Source of the DNA: Lysinibacillus capsici
Lineage (GTDB): Bacteria; Bacillota; Bacilli; Bacillales_A; Planococcaceae
Direction: 5' to 3'
DNA: 64,000 nucleotides
Assembly (NCBI RefSeq): GCF_003367505.1
Contig: NZ_PXXX01000002.1
Span: forward strand, 1 to 64,000
Part shown: one piece after another, positions 1 through 8,731 of the stretch
How the letters are laid out: every line of letters starts with the position of its first letter
Position numbering within the stretch: the stretch's first letter is position 1
Translations under genes and position numbers: made by a program
Notes under the pieces: generated by a model
Databases searched by the model: none
What the model saw: only the letters and a program-made list of their open reading frames with translations
What the model was told of the DNA's origin: nothing

Positions 1-21
1 GTAGGACGTCGCTAGGCAAAC

Positions 22-58
22 AAAACAGTCAGCTGTGTGTTGGCTGTTTTTTTCTTTT
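22..58 (+). terminator. Rho-independent terminator of a gene upstream of the window
   Basis: An imperfect stem (AAAACAGTCAGC pairing with GTTGGCTGTTTT) closes on a short GT-rich loop and runs into a T-rich tract on the plus strand. No gene for it lies in the window, so it most likely ends a plus-strand gene just outside the left edge. Confidence 0.6.
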
Positions 59-100
59 ATAAAAAGAGTAAGTACAAAGAATTTATTGTACTTACTCTTT
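58..100 (-). terminator. Rho-independent terminator of the M24 peptidase gene
   Basis: A perfect 14-bp stem (AAAGAGTAAGTACA with its complement, 63-76 and 87-100) is followed on the minus strand by TTTTTATAAAA. It lies just beyond the stop of the minus-strand peptidase gene. Confidence 0.7.
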
Positions 101-145
101 AAAACATTTGTTATATATCAAAGTAAGCAGCATCACTTTAATGGG

Positions 146-1210
146 CTATAAAATAATGAGTTCCTTAGGAGAGTGAGTGATGACTTCCACACCTTCTTTT
201 GTAACGATAACATCATCCTCGATTCGAACACCACCTACATTAGGTATATAAATACCCGGTTCGACAGTTAGTACCATATTTTCTTCTAACATGTCTTTAC
301 ATATGGTAGACATAAATATGTTTTCATGGATATCTAAGCCTATACCATGTCCTGCACCGTGTCCGTAATTTTGTCCATATCCCTTTTTAGTAATGAAGTC
401 TCGTGAATAACTATCGGCCTCTTGTCCAGTAATACCAGCCTTCATATTGGAAAGGGCATGCTGTAAGGCACCATAAACTATTTGATATACTTCTTTTAAT
501 TGCTCTAATGGTTCTCCAACAGCAATCGTTCTTGTCATATCAGAACGATAACCTCGGTAGTAAGCACCAAAATCCATTGTCAACATGTCACCTTGCTCCA
601 CTATTTTAGAGGATGCTACGCCATGTGGGAGTGCTGAACGATGGCCAGAAGCAATAATCATATCGAAGGCTGCACCTGTTGCACCATTTTTTCGCATATG
701 AGACTCTAATTCATAGGCAATATCAAGTTCTGAAATACCTGGTTTGATGAATGTCAGAATATGATTAAACGCCTCATCGGAAATCCATGCTGCTTTCTTA
801 ATTATTTCAATTTCTTCTGGTGTTTTAATCATCCGTAAATCTTCTACAATAGTAGGCATTGGTTTTAATATAGCTGTCAATTTGCTCTTCATTAATTGAT
901 AGCTAAAATAAGTTACATGATGTTGCTCAAAACCAACAGTTTGAATTAATTCCTGTTCAAGAATTTCCTGAATGGTTTCATATAAATGGTTGCGATCAAT
1001 CTCTAGTACTTCAAAGGTGTCACACTGATTTGTTGCTTGCTGAGTGTAGCGGAAGTCTACTAATAAAAGTGCGCGTGTCTTTGTTACAATAACTGTACCT
1101 GCACTACCTGTAAAACCTGTTAGATAGCGACGATTTTGAGCATTTGTGATAATAATTGCATCGGTATTGTGGAGCTGTAAGGCTGCTTGTAATTGTTCTA
1201 ATTTTGACAT
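146..1210 (-). CDS. M24-family Xaa-Pro aminopeptidase/dipeptidase (PepP/PepQ-like)
   Basis: A 354-residue cytoplasmic metallopeptidase predicted to cleave peptides with proline at the second position. The N-terminal creatinase-type domain (residues 1-125) precedes the pita-bread M24 catalytic domain. Candidate ligands for two metal ions are visible: Asp in LTMDFGAYYRG and YRSDMTRT, His in GHGAGHGIGLDIHE, Glu in LTVEPGIYIP and Glu in GVRIEDDV. The length matches the Bacillus YqhT/PepQ-like group (about 350 residues). It is monocistronic on the minus strand with its own terminator. The start follows a GGGGG-type ribosome binding site. Aminopeptidase P and prolidase cannot be told apart from sequence alone, so no gene symbol is given. 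Confidence 0.9.
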   Translation of the reverse strand: MSKLEQLQAALQLHNTDAIIITNAQNRRYLTGFTGSAGTVIVTKTRALLLVDFRYTQQATNQCDTFEVLEIDRNHLYETIQEILEQELIQTVGFEQHHVTYFSYQLMKSKLTAILKPMPTIVEDLRMIKTPEEIEIIKKAAWISDEAFNHILTFIKPGISELDIAYELESHMRKNGATGAAFDMIIASGHRSALPHGVASSKIVEQGDMLTMDFGAYYRGYRSDMTRTIAVGEPLEQLKEVYQIVYGALQHALSNMKAGITGQEADSYSRDFITKKGYGQNYGHGAGHGIGLDIHENIFMSTICKDMLEENMVLTVEPGIYIPNVGGVRIEDDVIVTKEGVEVITHSPKELIIL

Positions 1211-1419
1211 GTAATGTTTCCCCCTTCAAAGTTAAATATACTGCAAAATTTGCATCATGTTTAGAGCTTATATGAAAGTAGATGTTGATTATGTGGAAAA
1301 TGCATTTCAGGATAACCTCTATCCTAGATTAAAGAGTGTTGGAAAATATATTAAAAAAATGTGAAAAAAGATATTGTATATCTATATTTTCTATGATATA
1401 TTTATAAATGTCTTAAAGA

Positions 1420-1495
1420 GGTCCCGTGGTGTAGCGGTTAACATGCCTGCCTGTCACGCAGGAGATCGCCGGTTCGATCCCGGTCGGGACCGCCA
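1420..1495 (+). tRNA. tRNA-Asp (anticodon GTC)
   Basis: The 7-bp acceptor stem GGTCCCG/CGGGACC, the D-arm, an anticodon arm with loop CTGTCAC (anticodon GTC), the T-arm with GGTTCGATCC and an encoded 3' CCA all fit a 76-nt tRNA. It is a lone tRNA, followed closely by a terminator. Confidence 0.97.
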
Positions 1496-1511
1496 TTTAA
1501 ATTGATATTAC

Positions 1512-1546
1512 AGTCCTTATGATTTTACATCATAGGGACTTTTTTG
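1512..1546 (+). terminator. Terminator after tRNA-Asp
   Basis: The stem AGTCCTTATGAT/ATCATAGGGACT (one G-T pair) is followed directly by TTTTT. Confidence 0.8.
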
Positions 1547-1962
1547 TATGTGATTGGAGTATGGATCCAATTCATCTTTCAGGAGTTTATCAGTAAATTA
1601 AGTAGAAATTACATGACAAATGAATAATGTCGAAAGGATCAACACTGCCTAGTAGAAACACAGAGGCTAAAAGCATAACATTTTGTGAAGTATTTGAGAC
1701 CAACTTCCCTTTATTATTTCATAAACAACATCTATTTCCCTAAAACATATCAAGTGTATCTAAAAAATGGCTTAAATCGCTGTGAAATGATCGATAATAT
1801 TGCCATAAACATAGCGAATTTCATATATTTAACATTATCTAAAAATAGTAAAAATTACCGATAAATGATAGCGTTTCTATAAGGTAAAATTAGAGATGTT
1901 TCTAATATAAAGATTAGGGGTAAAAAAGTAGAAGTAATCGGATTGACTACGGAGGTGTTTAT
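1547..1962. other. Intergenic stretch without a recognisable gene
   Basis: About 415 bp of AT-rich sequence between the tRNA terminator and the small lipoprotein gene. I see no ORF with a good ribosome binding site and no RNA fold I recognise. The last part should carry the lipoprotein promoter and its GGAGGTG ribosome binding site. Confidence 0.5.
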
Positions 1963-2301
1963 ATGAGCAAAGATTATTCTTTTAAAAGTATTTATTTCCC
2001 TTTGCTTATTGGCTCCATGATAATGATGGTAGGCTGTGGAGATCCTATTATGGAGATTGAAGAATCAAATGCGTATCACTGGCAAAAAAATATGAACGAA
2101 GTAGAATTTGAGAAATTAAAAAATGATATGTCATATATTGAGGTAGTAGAAGCAGCAGGCGGCGCAGGTAAAAAAATCAAAAATAATGAATATCGTTGGA
2201 ATGATGAAATCTTGATGACACAGGCCTATATAGTAAAATTTAAGGATGATAAACTAATTGGCAAAGAAATCATAGCAGTGAAAGGTCATTCAAACAGATA
2301 A
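1963..2301 (+). CDS. Small putative lipoprotein, DUF3862/BLIP-like fold
   Basis: A 112-residue protein with a basic N-terminus, a hydrophobic segment (about residues 12-24) and a lipobox-like MVGC, so Cys25 would be the lipidated residue on the outer face of the membrane. The mature part contains LKNDMSYIEVVEAAGG, then a hydrophobic patch and a conserved Lys, the pattern of DUF3862/SmpA-like small lipoproteins (GMxYxEVxxxxGG). It sits alone between terminators, after a GGAGGTG site 6 nt before ATG. Its function is unknown and the family call comes from the motif only. The lipobox is weak (Met at -3), so a membrane-anchored form is also possible. Confidence 0.7.
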   Translation: MSKDYSFKSIYFPLLIGSMIMMVGCGDPIMEIEESNAYHWQKNMNEVEFEKLKNDMSYIEVVEAAGGAGKKIKNNEYRWNDEILMTQAYIVKFKDDKLIGKEIIAVKGHSNR

Positions 2302-2309
2302 ATAGTTGT

Positions 2310-2341
2310 CACGTCTTTGTAAAAGAAGGCGTGTTTTTTTA
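2310..2341 (+). terminator. Terminator of the small lipoprotein gene
   Basis: A short hairpin (CACGTCTT / AAGGCGTG, with internal A-rich loop) is followed by a run of seven Ts. Confidence 0.65.
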
Positions 2342-2481
2342 TTTAAATGGCTACCTATGTCATAAAATTAGGCTTTTTAACGAAGATAATCTATGTAGGA
2401 TATAATGATATTGGATGCTTTGAACATTTTCGCTAGTTTAGGTAAACTAGAGGTAATGTAGTGATGAGAGGAAAAATGAGA

Positions 2482-2931
2482 ATGTATGAAATAATCATGA
2501 ATTCAGTTGATGATACAGAGCGTTTTGCCGTGACACTTGCAAAATTACTAGAAGCTCAAGATACAATTACATTAGAAGGAGATTTGGGTGCAGGCAAGAC
2601 AACGTTTACGAAGGCCTTAGCAAAAGGGCTTGGTGTGAAAAGAACGGTCAACAGTCCAACATTTACAATCATTAAACAGTATGAAGGACGTTTACCCTTC
2701 AATCATTTAGATGTTTATCGTTTGGCTGAAAGTGACGAGGACCTTGGTTGGGATGAATTATTTTATGGAGATGCAGTATCAGTGGTAGAGTGGGCGCATT
2801 TAATAGAACAGGATTTGCCACGGAATCGATTAGCGATAGAGATTTATCGAATCGGAGACAATGAACGACGATTTGTGTTAATACCTAGTGGGGAACGCTA
2901 TGAGGCACTATGTGAGGAGCTAATGAAATGA
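2482..2931 (+). CDS. tsaE: tRNA threonylcarbamoyladenosine biosynthesis ATPase TsaE
   Basis: TsaE (YdiB) is the P-loop ATPase that works with TsaB and TsaD to place threonylcarbamoyl on A37 of ANN-decoding tRNAs. The Walker A loop GDLGAGKTTFTKALA, the NSPTFTI motif, HLDVYRL and the VEWAHLIE segment are all present, and the length (about 149 residues) fits. Starts at 2461 (GTG), 2464, 2476 or 2482 are possible. I prefer ATG 2482, which gives MYEIIM and the usual family length, with AGAGG 10 nt upstream. Its stop overlaps the tsaB start by 4 nt (ATGA), so the two are translationally coupled. It is the first gene of the tsaE-tsaB-rimI-tsaD operon, in the B. subtilis ydiB-E order. Confidence 0.93.
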   Translation: MYEIIMNSVDDTERFAVTLAKLLEAQDTITLEGDLGAGKTTFTKALAKGLGVKRTVNSPTFTIIKQYEGRLPFNHLDVYRLAESDEDLGWDELFYGDAVSVVEWAHLIEQDLPRNRLAIEIYRIGDNERRFVLIPSGERYEALCEELMK

Positions 2932-3635
2932 TTTGGTTAGGAATAGAAACAGCGAATACACCACTTTCCGTTGCTATTGTGAGGGATGGAAAAGTGGTAG
3001 CTGAGCTGGTACAAAATATAAAATTAACACATTCAGCAGGCGCAATGCCCGCTATTGAAGAGGTATTAGCAAGAGCAGGTTTGAAGGCAGGCGACTTGGA
3101 TGTTATTGCAGTGTCTGAAGGGCCAGGTTCGTATACAGGGGTCCGTATAGGTGTAACATTAGCGAAAACCCTAGCATGGACATTACAGATACCTTTAGTT
3201 GGTGTCTCTAGCTTAAAAGCATTAGCTGCAAATGCTACCCTTTATAATGGATTAATTTGTCCAATTTTTGATGCAAGAAGAGATAATGTTTATACAGCTG
3301 TTTATCAAGGAGTGACTCTAGAGGCTCTTGTGGAGGATCATCATGCACATATCGCTGATTTATTAGAGCGTTTAAGGGCATTAGATGCACCTATTTTATT
3401 TGTAGGAACAGATGTGGGCTTATTTTGGGATAACATTGTAGAGGAGCTTGGCGATAACGCTTTTCGTGCACCTTTTAGTCTTGACTTGCCACGTGCAACG
3501 GAAGTTATTCGTGTAGGAACTAAAGTGGAATTACCGAGTGTTGAAGCTACTCATCACTTTGTCCCACAATATAAACGAATTGCAGAGGCTGAAGCAAATT
3601 GGCTGAAAGAACAGAAGGAGAAAGAACATGAGTAG
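2928..3635 (+). CDS. tsaB: TsaB, non-catalytic partner of TsaD in tRNA t6A synthesis
   Basis: A 235-residue ASKHA-fold protein (YdiC/YeaZ family) that dimerises with TsaD. Family signatures include the N-terminal WLGIETANTPLSVAIV, THSAGAMPAIEEVL, and SEGPGSYTGVRIGVTLAKTLA. It lacks the His pair that binds metal in TsaD, as expected for the scaffolding paralogue. Its start overlaps the tsaE stop by 4 nt and its end overlaps the rimI start by 8 nt, so all four genes form one tightly coupled operon. Confidence 0.94.
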   Translation: MIWLGIETANTPLSVAIVRDGKVVAELVQNIKLTHSAGAMPAIEEVLARAGLKAGDLDVIAVSEGPGSYTGVRIGVTLAKTLAWTLQIPLVGVSSLKALAANATLYNGLICPIFDARRDNVYTAVYQGVTLEALVEDHHAHIADLLERLRALDAPILFVGTDVGLFWDNIVEELGDNAFRAPFSLDLPRATEVIRVGTKVELPSVEATHHFVPQYKRIAEAEANWLKEQKEKEHE

Positions 3636-4080
3636 TGATGTAACTTATCGTAAAATGGTTTCTGATGATGTACCAGCAGTTTATGAAATTGAAGTAGCTT
3701 CATTTCCTGTACCTTGGACGTTGGATTCCTTTTACTATGAAGTACATGAAAATCAGTATGCCCATTATGTGCTGGCTGTTGATGCAAGTGGACGTATTAT
3801 TGGTTTTTGCGGGATGTGGATGGTTATAGATGCAGCCCAAATTACGAATGTAGCTGTTATTGAGGCAGCTCGTGGACGAGGTATAGGCGAGGGATTAATG
3901 CGTGAGGCAATGCAAATAGCTCGTTTACATGGAATGGAGGTTATGACATTGGAGGTACGAGTAACGAACACAGTTGCACAAAATCTTTATCGTAAGCTCC
4001 AATTCCAAGATGGTGGTATACGGAAAGGCTATTATACGGATAACGGGGAGGATGCCCTTGTCATGTGGGTGAATTTATAA
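3628..4080 (+). CDS. rimI: Ribosomal protein S18 alanine N-acetyltransferase RimI
   Basis: A 150-residue GNAT acetyltransferase (YdiD). The acetyl-CoA binding motif appears as [22 protein letters not shown] (shortened here to its core ARGRGIG), followed by [19 protein letters not shown], both typical of RimI. It acetylates the N-terminus of ribosomal protein S18 in E. coli; the Bacillales enzyme is assigned by family and by its usual place between tsaB and tsaD. The start overlaps tsaB, and its TAA shares an A with the tsaD ATG. Confidence 0.92.
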   Translation: MSSDVTYRKMVSDDVPAVYEIEVASFPVPWTLDSFYYEVHENQYAHYVLAVDASGRIIGFCGMWMVIDAAQITNVAVIEAARGRGIGEGLMREAMQIARLHGMEVMTLEVRVTNTVAQNLYRKLQFQDGGIRKGYYTDNGEDALVMWVNL

Positions 4081-5096
4081 TGAATAATGGATTGATATTA
4101 GCAATAGAATCAAGCTGTGATGAAACAGCTGCAGCGATTATACGAAATGGTCATGAAATCGTGTCGAATGTTGTTGCTTCTCAAATAGAGAGTCATAAGC
4201 GATTTGGTGGCGTTGTTCCTGAAATTGCATCACGCCATCACGTTGAACAAATTACGATGGTAATTGAAGAAGCATTAGCCCAAGCAAATTTAAAGCCGGT
4301 AGATTTGGATGCGGTTGCTGTTACAGAGGGTCCAGGTCTTGTAGGGGCATTGTTGATTGGCATTAATGCGGCGAAGGCTTTTGCCTTTGCGAACAACCTA
4401 CCAATTGTAGGTGTGCATCATATTGCAGGGCATATTTATGCCAATGCGCTTGTTCAGCCGATGGAGTTCCCTTTATTAGCACTAGTAGTTTCAGGCGGTC
4501 ATACAGAGCTTGTCTATATGAAGGAACATGGCTCTTTTGAAGTCATTGGTGAAACACGAGATGATGCAGCTGGTGAAGCTTATGATAAAGTAGCACGTGT
4601 TTTAAATTTACCTTATCCTGGTGGGCCACATATTGATCGTCTTGCTCATGAGGAAGGAGAGGCTGTTCCTTTTCCAAGAGTATGGTTGGAAGAGGATTCA
4701 TATGATTTTAGCTTTAGCGGTTTAAAATCAGCTGTCATCAATTATAAACATAATATGGATCAACGAGGTGAAGCTATTTCACCAGCAGCTGTTGCCAAGG
4801 GCTTTCAGGAAAGTGTTATTGAAGTACTGACTGCTAAGACATTACGTGCTGCTCGCGAATATCAGGTGAAACAGGTTATTGCAGCTGGAGGTGTAGCAGC
4901 AAATAAGGGGTTGCGAATTTCTTTGGAGACTGTATTTGAAGAGGAAGGTATCCCGTTTTTTGTACCGCCGCTTAAATTGTGTACTGATAATGCGGCAATG
5001 ATTGGCGCAGCAGCTATGCCGATGTTTGAGGCTGGTATTCGAGGAAACTTAATGATGAATGGACGTCCAGGAATGGAGTTAAAATCCTGGGTATAG
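4080..5096 (+). CDS. tsaD: tRNA N6-adenosine threonylcarbamoyltransferase TsaD
   Basis: TsaD (Gcp, YdiE) is the catalytic subunit that transfers threonylcarbamoyl from TC-AMP to tRNA A37. The N-terminus [16 protein letters not shown], the metal-binding HHVEQ and HIAGHIYA motifs, [10 protein letters not shown] and the C-terminal [11 protein letters not shown] are all present, and 338 residues is the family norm. I start it at ATG 4080, which shares one base with the rimI stop (TAATG); an in-frame GTG at 4065 would add five residues inside rimI. It is the last gene of the operon, with a terminator 10 bp after the stop and a DnaA-box cluster beyond. Confidence 0.96.
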   Translation: MNNGLILAIESSCDETAAAIIRNGHEIVSNVVASQIESHKRFGGVVPEIASRHHVEQITMVIEEALAQANLKPVDLDAVAVTEGPGLVGALLIGINAAKAFAFANNLPIVGVHHIAGHIYANALVQPMEFPLLALVVSGGHTELVYMKEHGSFEVIGETRDDAAGEAYDKVARVLNLPYPGGPHIDRLAHEEGEAVPFPRVWLEEDSYDFSFSGLKSAVINYKHNMDQRGEAISPAAVAKGFQESVIEVLTAKTLRAAREYQVKQVIAAGGVAANKGLRISLETVFEEEGIPFFVPPLKLCTDNAAMIGAAAMPMFEAGIRGNLMMNGRPGMELKSWV

Positions 5097-5105
5097 TGTA
5101 AGAAA

Positions 5106-5138
5106 GAGGTATCTATATTTTTAGATATCTCTTTTTTT
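5106..5138 (+). terminator. Terminator of the tsaE-tsaB-rimI-tsaD operon
   Basis: The stem GAGGTATCTA/TAGATATCTC (one G-T pair) with a T-rich loop is followed by a run of seven Ts. Confidence 0.85.
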
Positions 5139-5152
5139 AATTGTCGAATAAT

Positions 5153-5426
5153 TGTTGATAAAAAAGAACCGTGCTAAGGGAATAGTCAGTAGAGGCATCA
5201 CAATTGACAAATTTTTCAGAAAATTATCCACAGGTAAAGGAGCGAATTAAATGGCGAACACGCGTACTTATGCACAAATTGTTGATAACTTGTGTATAAC
5301 TTGTGATTATTCAATATATAGTAGCTGGTTTTATACGATAGAATGTGGATAAAATAAATTTTCATTGTGGACAATGTGGAAAACTCTGTTGATATGTTGG
5401 TACTACTAGATTTGTAGTGTGAATAA
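5153..5426. promoter_or_regulatory. Cluster of DnaA boxes between tsaD and the ABC-F gene
   Basis: This gene-free, AT-rich stretch has two perfect 9-mer DnaA boxes: TTATCCACA at 5224-5232 and its complement TGTGGATAA at 5344-5352. One-mismatch copies lie at 5153-5161 and 5280-5288 (TGTTGATAA), 5291-5299 (TGTGTATAA), 5366-5374 (TGTGGACAA), 5375-5383 (TGTGGAAAA) and 5418-5426 (TGTGAATAA). Seven of the eight face the same way. This density is far above chance. From memory, B. subtilis has a stable DnaA-binding site in the same gcp-ydiF gap. I infer a site that titrates DnaA and so modulates replication initiation. Confidence 0.8.
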
Positions 5427-5487
5427 AACTGTGGGCATTTTTTGTCGAAAAATAGCACTTGACCAATATATATGAAAAATGAAGACA

Positions 5488-5523
5488 AGTAAAGAAAAAG
5501 CCATGTGACCTTTCACATGGCTT
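5488..5523 (-). terminator. Terminator of the ABC-F gene
   Basis: The hairpin AAGCCATGTGA/TCACATGGCTT runs into TTTTCTTTAC on the minus strand, just after the ABC-F stop. Confidence 0.8.
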
Positions 5524-5530
5524 ACATCAT

Positions 5531-7474
5531 TTACATACTAATATTTTCAAGTTCTTCATTTAACTCAAGCCATTCTAATTCTAATAGCTCATGCTGTTCT
5601 TTAGCAGTTGCTAATTCTGCTTGAAGCATTGAAATTTTTTCATGGTCGGTAAAAATGGCAGAGTCACAAAGAGCTTCTTCTAGTCTTGCAACAATAGCAG
5701 ATGTTTCTTGCATCTTGCTTTCTAAATCTTCAATCATACGTCTAATTTGACGTTCACGCTTTTTTGCTTCTTTATCAATTTTTGATGTAGAGGTTTTATC
5801 AGGTAGGTCTTGCTGTGCTTGTGGTTGGGAGGCAACTTTCATTTGTGCTAGCTCCAATAGTTCCTGCTTTTTCTCAACGTAATAATCGTAGTCACCTAAA
5901 TATTCAAATGAACCCGTTCCAGATAACTCCACCACTTTTGTTGCGATACGATTAATGAAGTAGCGGTCGTGTGAGACAAATAGAAGCGTACCTGGATAAT
6001 CAATCAAGGCATTTTCTAATACCTCTTTGCTATCTAAGTCCAAATGATTGGTAGGCTCATCTAGAATTAAGAAATTAGCCTTTTGCATCATTAGCTTTGC
6101 GAGTGCAAGGCGTGCTTTTTCACCGCCCGATAAAGAGGATACAACTTTATCCACATCTTCACCACTAAAAAGAAAACGCCCTAATACAGTTCGAATATCT
6201 TTTTCGTTCATGAGTGGCCATTCATCCCATAATTCTTTTAGGACACTCTTATTGCTCGATAGCTTTGCTTGCTCTTGATCATAGTAGCCGATTTGTACAT
6301 TCGTACCATAACGAATACTACCTCCAAGAGGGGATAAATCTTTTACAATTGTTTTTAATAATGTCGATTTACCAACTCCGTTTGGGCCAACAAGGGCAAT
6401 ACGATCCTCACGAAAAGTGCGGAGGTTTATCCCACTAGAAATGGTACGATCGTTATAACCTATCGTTAATTCATCAACAGATAAAACATCATTTCCACTT
6501 TGACGTTCAATCGTGAAACCGAAACTAGCGGATTTCTCATCACCATCTGGCGATTCCATCCACTCGGTACGTTCAAGCATTTTACGTCGACTTTGTGCCA
6601 TTTTTGTTGTAGAAGCACGTGCAATATTTTTTTGGATAAAATCCTCTAGCTTGGCCTTTTCATCTTGCTGACGTTCATAGAGTTTGACATCACGCTCATA
6701 ATTTTTAGCTTTTTCATCTAAATATGCACTATAATTACCCGGATATTTGGTAACGCGATGACGAGATACTTCGTAGACAATAGAAACGACTTGGTCTAAG
6801 AAGTAGCGGTCATGGGAAACAATTAAAATAGCGCCTTCATAGCCCTTTAAATAGGATTCCAACCAAGATAGTGTTTCGATATCTAAATGGTTCGTTGGCT
6901 CATCGAGAATTAAAAGATCTGGTTTACTAAGTAAGAGCTTAGCAAGTGCTAAACGTGTGCGCTGTCCACCAGATAAGGAACTGATGGGTTTGTCATAGTC
7001 TTCGGAATAAAATTGCATACCATGAAGGACTGACCGTATGTCTGATTCATATTGATAGCCACCTGCATCTTTAAACGTATGCTGTAATTGATCGTATTCC
7101 GACATAACTTTCGCATACATAGTAGGGTTTTCATAGACAGTAGGATCAGCCATTTGTTGTTCAAGTGAGCGTAGCAGCTGTTCTTGGGCTAAAAGAGATT
7201 CAAATATAGTCATCATTTCATTCCAAATTGTTAGCGTAGAGTTTAATCCTGCATGTTGCTCTAAATAGCCTATTTGAATATCCTTTGGGATAATGATATC
7301 ACCTGAATCATAAGACATTTGACCAGCAATTATTTTTAATAAAGTAGATTTACCTGCACCGTTTCGTCCTACTAAGGCAACACGGTCACGGTGTTGAACT
7401 TCTAATTTAACACCACTTAAAATTTCATCTGCAAGAAAGGATTTAGTTAGTTGATTGACCTGTAAAACAATCAT
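5531..7474 (-). CDS. ydiF: ABC-F family ATPase (YdiF-like translation factor)
   Basis: A 647-residue soluble protein with two ATP-binding cassettes and no membrane segment, the ABC-F layout of ribosome-associated ATPases. Both Walker A loops (VGRNGAGKSTLLK and VGPNGVGKSTLLK), both signatures (SSLSGGQRTRLALAKLL and SSLSGGEKARLALAKLM) and both LILDEPTNHLD Walker B/D-loop motifs are visible, with an inter-domain linker rich in charged residues. A C-terminal Uup-like coiled coil (about 540-640) follows. ATG 7474 is preferred over GTG 7483, because that GTG is part of the GAGGTG ribosome binding site. Gene order (tsaD then this gene) matches B. subtilis ydiF. Whether it gives antibiotic resistance cannot be read from sequence. 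Confidence 0.93.
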   Translation of the reverse strand: MIVLQVNQLTKSFLADEILSGVKLEVQHRDRVALVGRNGAGKSTLLKIIAGQMSYDSGDIIIPKDIQIGYLEQHAGLNSTLTIWNEMMTIFESLLAQEQLLRSLEQQMADPTVYENPTMYAKVMSEYDQLQHTFKDAGGYQYESDIRSVLHGMQFYSEDYDKPISSLSGGQRTRLALAKLLLSKPDLLILDEPTNHLDIETLSWLESYLKGYEGAILIVSHDRYFLDQVVSIVYEVSRHRVTKYPGNYSAYLDEKAKNYERDVKLYERQQDEKAKLEDFIQKNIARASTTKMAQSRRKMLERTEWMESPDGDEKSASFGFTIERQSGNDVLSVDELTIGYNDRTISSGINLRTFREDRIALVGPNGVGKSTLLKTIVKDLSPLGGSIRYGTNVQIGYYDQEQAKLSSNKSVLKELWDEWPLMNEKDIRTVLGRFLFSGEDVDKVVSSLSGGEKARLALAKLMMQKANFLILDEPTNHLDLDSKEVLENALIDYPGTLLFVSHDRYFINRIATKVVELSGTGSFEYLGDYDYYVEKKQELLELAQMKVASQPQAQQDLPDKTSTSKIDKEAKKRERQIRRMIEDLESKMQETSAIVARLEEALCDSAIFTDHEKISMLQAELATAKEQHELLELEWLELNEELENISM

Positions 7475-7727
7475 TCTTGACACCTCAATTCTACCTTAGT
7501 GTAATGGATGAACGATTTGCATGCAATGTCCGTGCTTTACTTATTCCTAGCAGTCATGTAAGATTGAAACGATTTCTTTTTAGTTAGCTGCGTATAAGGC
7601 GCCATTAACTAAAGAGAAATACAGCAGGGGATTGCAAAAATGTTGTATATTGTTAAGGATGAATGTATTAAAATTAGTAGTTAAAGACAGTAAAATTGAT
7701 GGAGGTACATCATAAGGAGGAAAAAGT

Positions 7728-8363
7728 TTGAAACAAGAATTAAAAATTCCACAAGCCACTACAAAAAGACTTCCTCTTTACTATCGATTTATTCAAAACT
7801 TTGCACAAGAAGGTATGGAACGTATTTCGTCGAAGGAATTGAGTGAAGCGATGAAAATAGATTCTGCAACTATTCGCCGTGATTTTTCTTATTTTGGTGC
7901 ACTTGGGAAAAAAGGTTATGGCTACGATGTGCAGCATCTATTACAATTTTTTAGCCAGACGCTTGATCAACATGAAACGACAAAAGTAGCGTTAATTGGT
8001 GTGGGGAATTTAGGCAGTGCATTATTAAAATATAATTTTCAAAAAAACCATAATACACATATTGTGGTAGCATTCGATTCAAAAGCACCGAAGGATGGCA
8101 AAATGATCAGTAACATTCCGGTCTTTCATCCAGATTTATTGGAAGAAAAATATGCAGAATACGGTGCAGAGCTTGCTATTTTAACCGTTTCACCACGCTC
8201 CGCTCAAAAAATGGCGGATCGCTTAGCAGCCATGAATGCAAAGGGAATTTTAAACTTTACGCCAGAGCGATTAACAGTACCTGATAGAATGCAGCTTTTA
8301 ACAATCGATTTATCGGTAGAGTTGCAAGCGCTTATTTATTTAATACGTAATCAGGAAGAGTGA
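7728..8363 (+). CDS. rex: Redox-sensing transcriptional repressor Rex
   Basis: Rex senses the NADH/NAD+ ratio and represses fermentation and respiration genes when NADH is low. The 211 residues hold the N-terminal winged helix ([28 protein letters not shown]) and a C-terminal Rossmann domain with [10 protein letters not shown]. The length matches B. subtilis Rex. The start is TTG, 7 nt after a full AAGGAGG. It is followed on the same strand by tatA-tatC, as in B. subtilis, although moaC, which lies between ydiF and rex there, is absent. I did not find a convincing Rex operator in front of it. Confidence 0.95.
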   Translation: MKQELKIPQATTKRLPLYYRFIQNFAQEGMERISSKELSEAMKIDSATIRRDFSYFGALGKKGYGYDVQHLLQFFSQTLDQHETTKVALIGVGNLGSALLKYNFQKNHNTHIVVAFDSKAPKDGKMISNIPVFHPDLLEEKYAEYGAELAILTVSPRSAQKMADRLAAMNAKGILNFTPERLTVPDRMQLLTIDLSVELQALIYLIRNQEE

Positions 8364-8528
8364 AAACCATACATATTTTTTAGTGTAATTCACCGTTTCT
8401 GTCAAATAGATAATTTAAATAAAATGAGGTCAAATCAGTGAGTGTGACGAAAAACTTTCACATATAATTAGTTAGCAAAATGGCGAAATATGCGTTAAAA
8501 TGATGGATATAAAGAGGAGGTGGCTGTA

Positions 8529-8714
8529 ATGGGTGGTATTGGTCCTATGAGCCTCATTATTATCGGAGTTGTCGCGTTACTAATTTTTGGTCCTAAAAAG
8601 TTACCAGAGCTTGGTAAGGCATTTGGTTCAACATTACGTGAATTCAAAAATGCTACTAAAGGTTTAGCCGACGAAGATGATGATGATAAGAAAAAGAAAG
8701 AACTAGATAAGTAA
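8529..8714 (+). CDS. tatA: Twin-arginine translocase subunit TatA
   Basis: A 61-residue TatA protein: a short N-terminal transmembrane helix ([13 protein letters not shown]), the [12 protein letters not shown] hinge with the invariant FG and Pro, an amphipathic helix ([13 protein letters not shown]) and an acidic-then-lysine-rich tail. With TatC it forms the pore for exporting folded proteins with twin-Arg signals. I start it at ATG 8529, 8 nt after GAGGAGG; GTG 8520 overlaps that site. It lies 17 bp before tatC, the arrangement of the B. subtilis tatAy-tatCy pair. A TATAAT hexamer at 8463-8468 may belong to its promoter, but no clear -35 partner was found. Confidence 0.92.
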   Translation: MGGIGPMSLIIIGVVALLIFGPKKLPELGKAFGSTLREFKNATKGLADEDDDDKKKKELDK

Positions 8715-8731
8715 GTTAGGATGTTTGAGGA

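Noticed and set aside
8443..8462. TGTGA-N10-TCACA inverted repeat upstream of tatA as a Rex operator
   Set aside because: Rex boxes have six bases between TGTGA and TCACA; here there are ten, and the inner positions do not pair.
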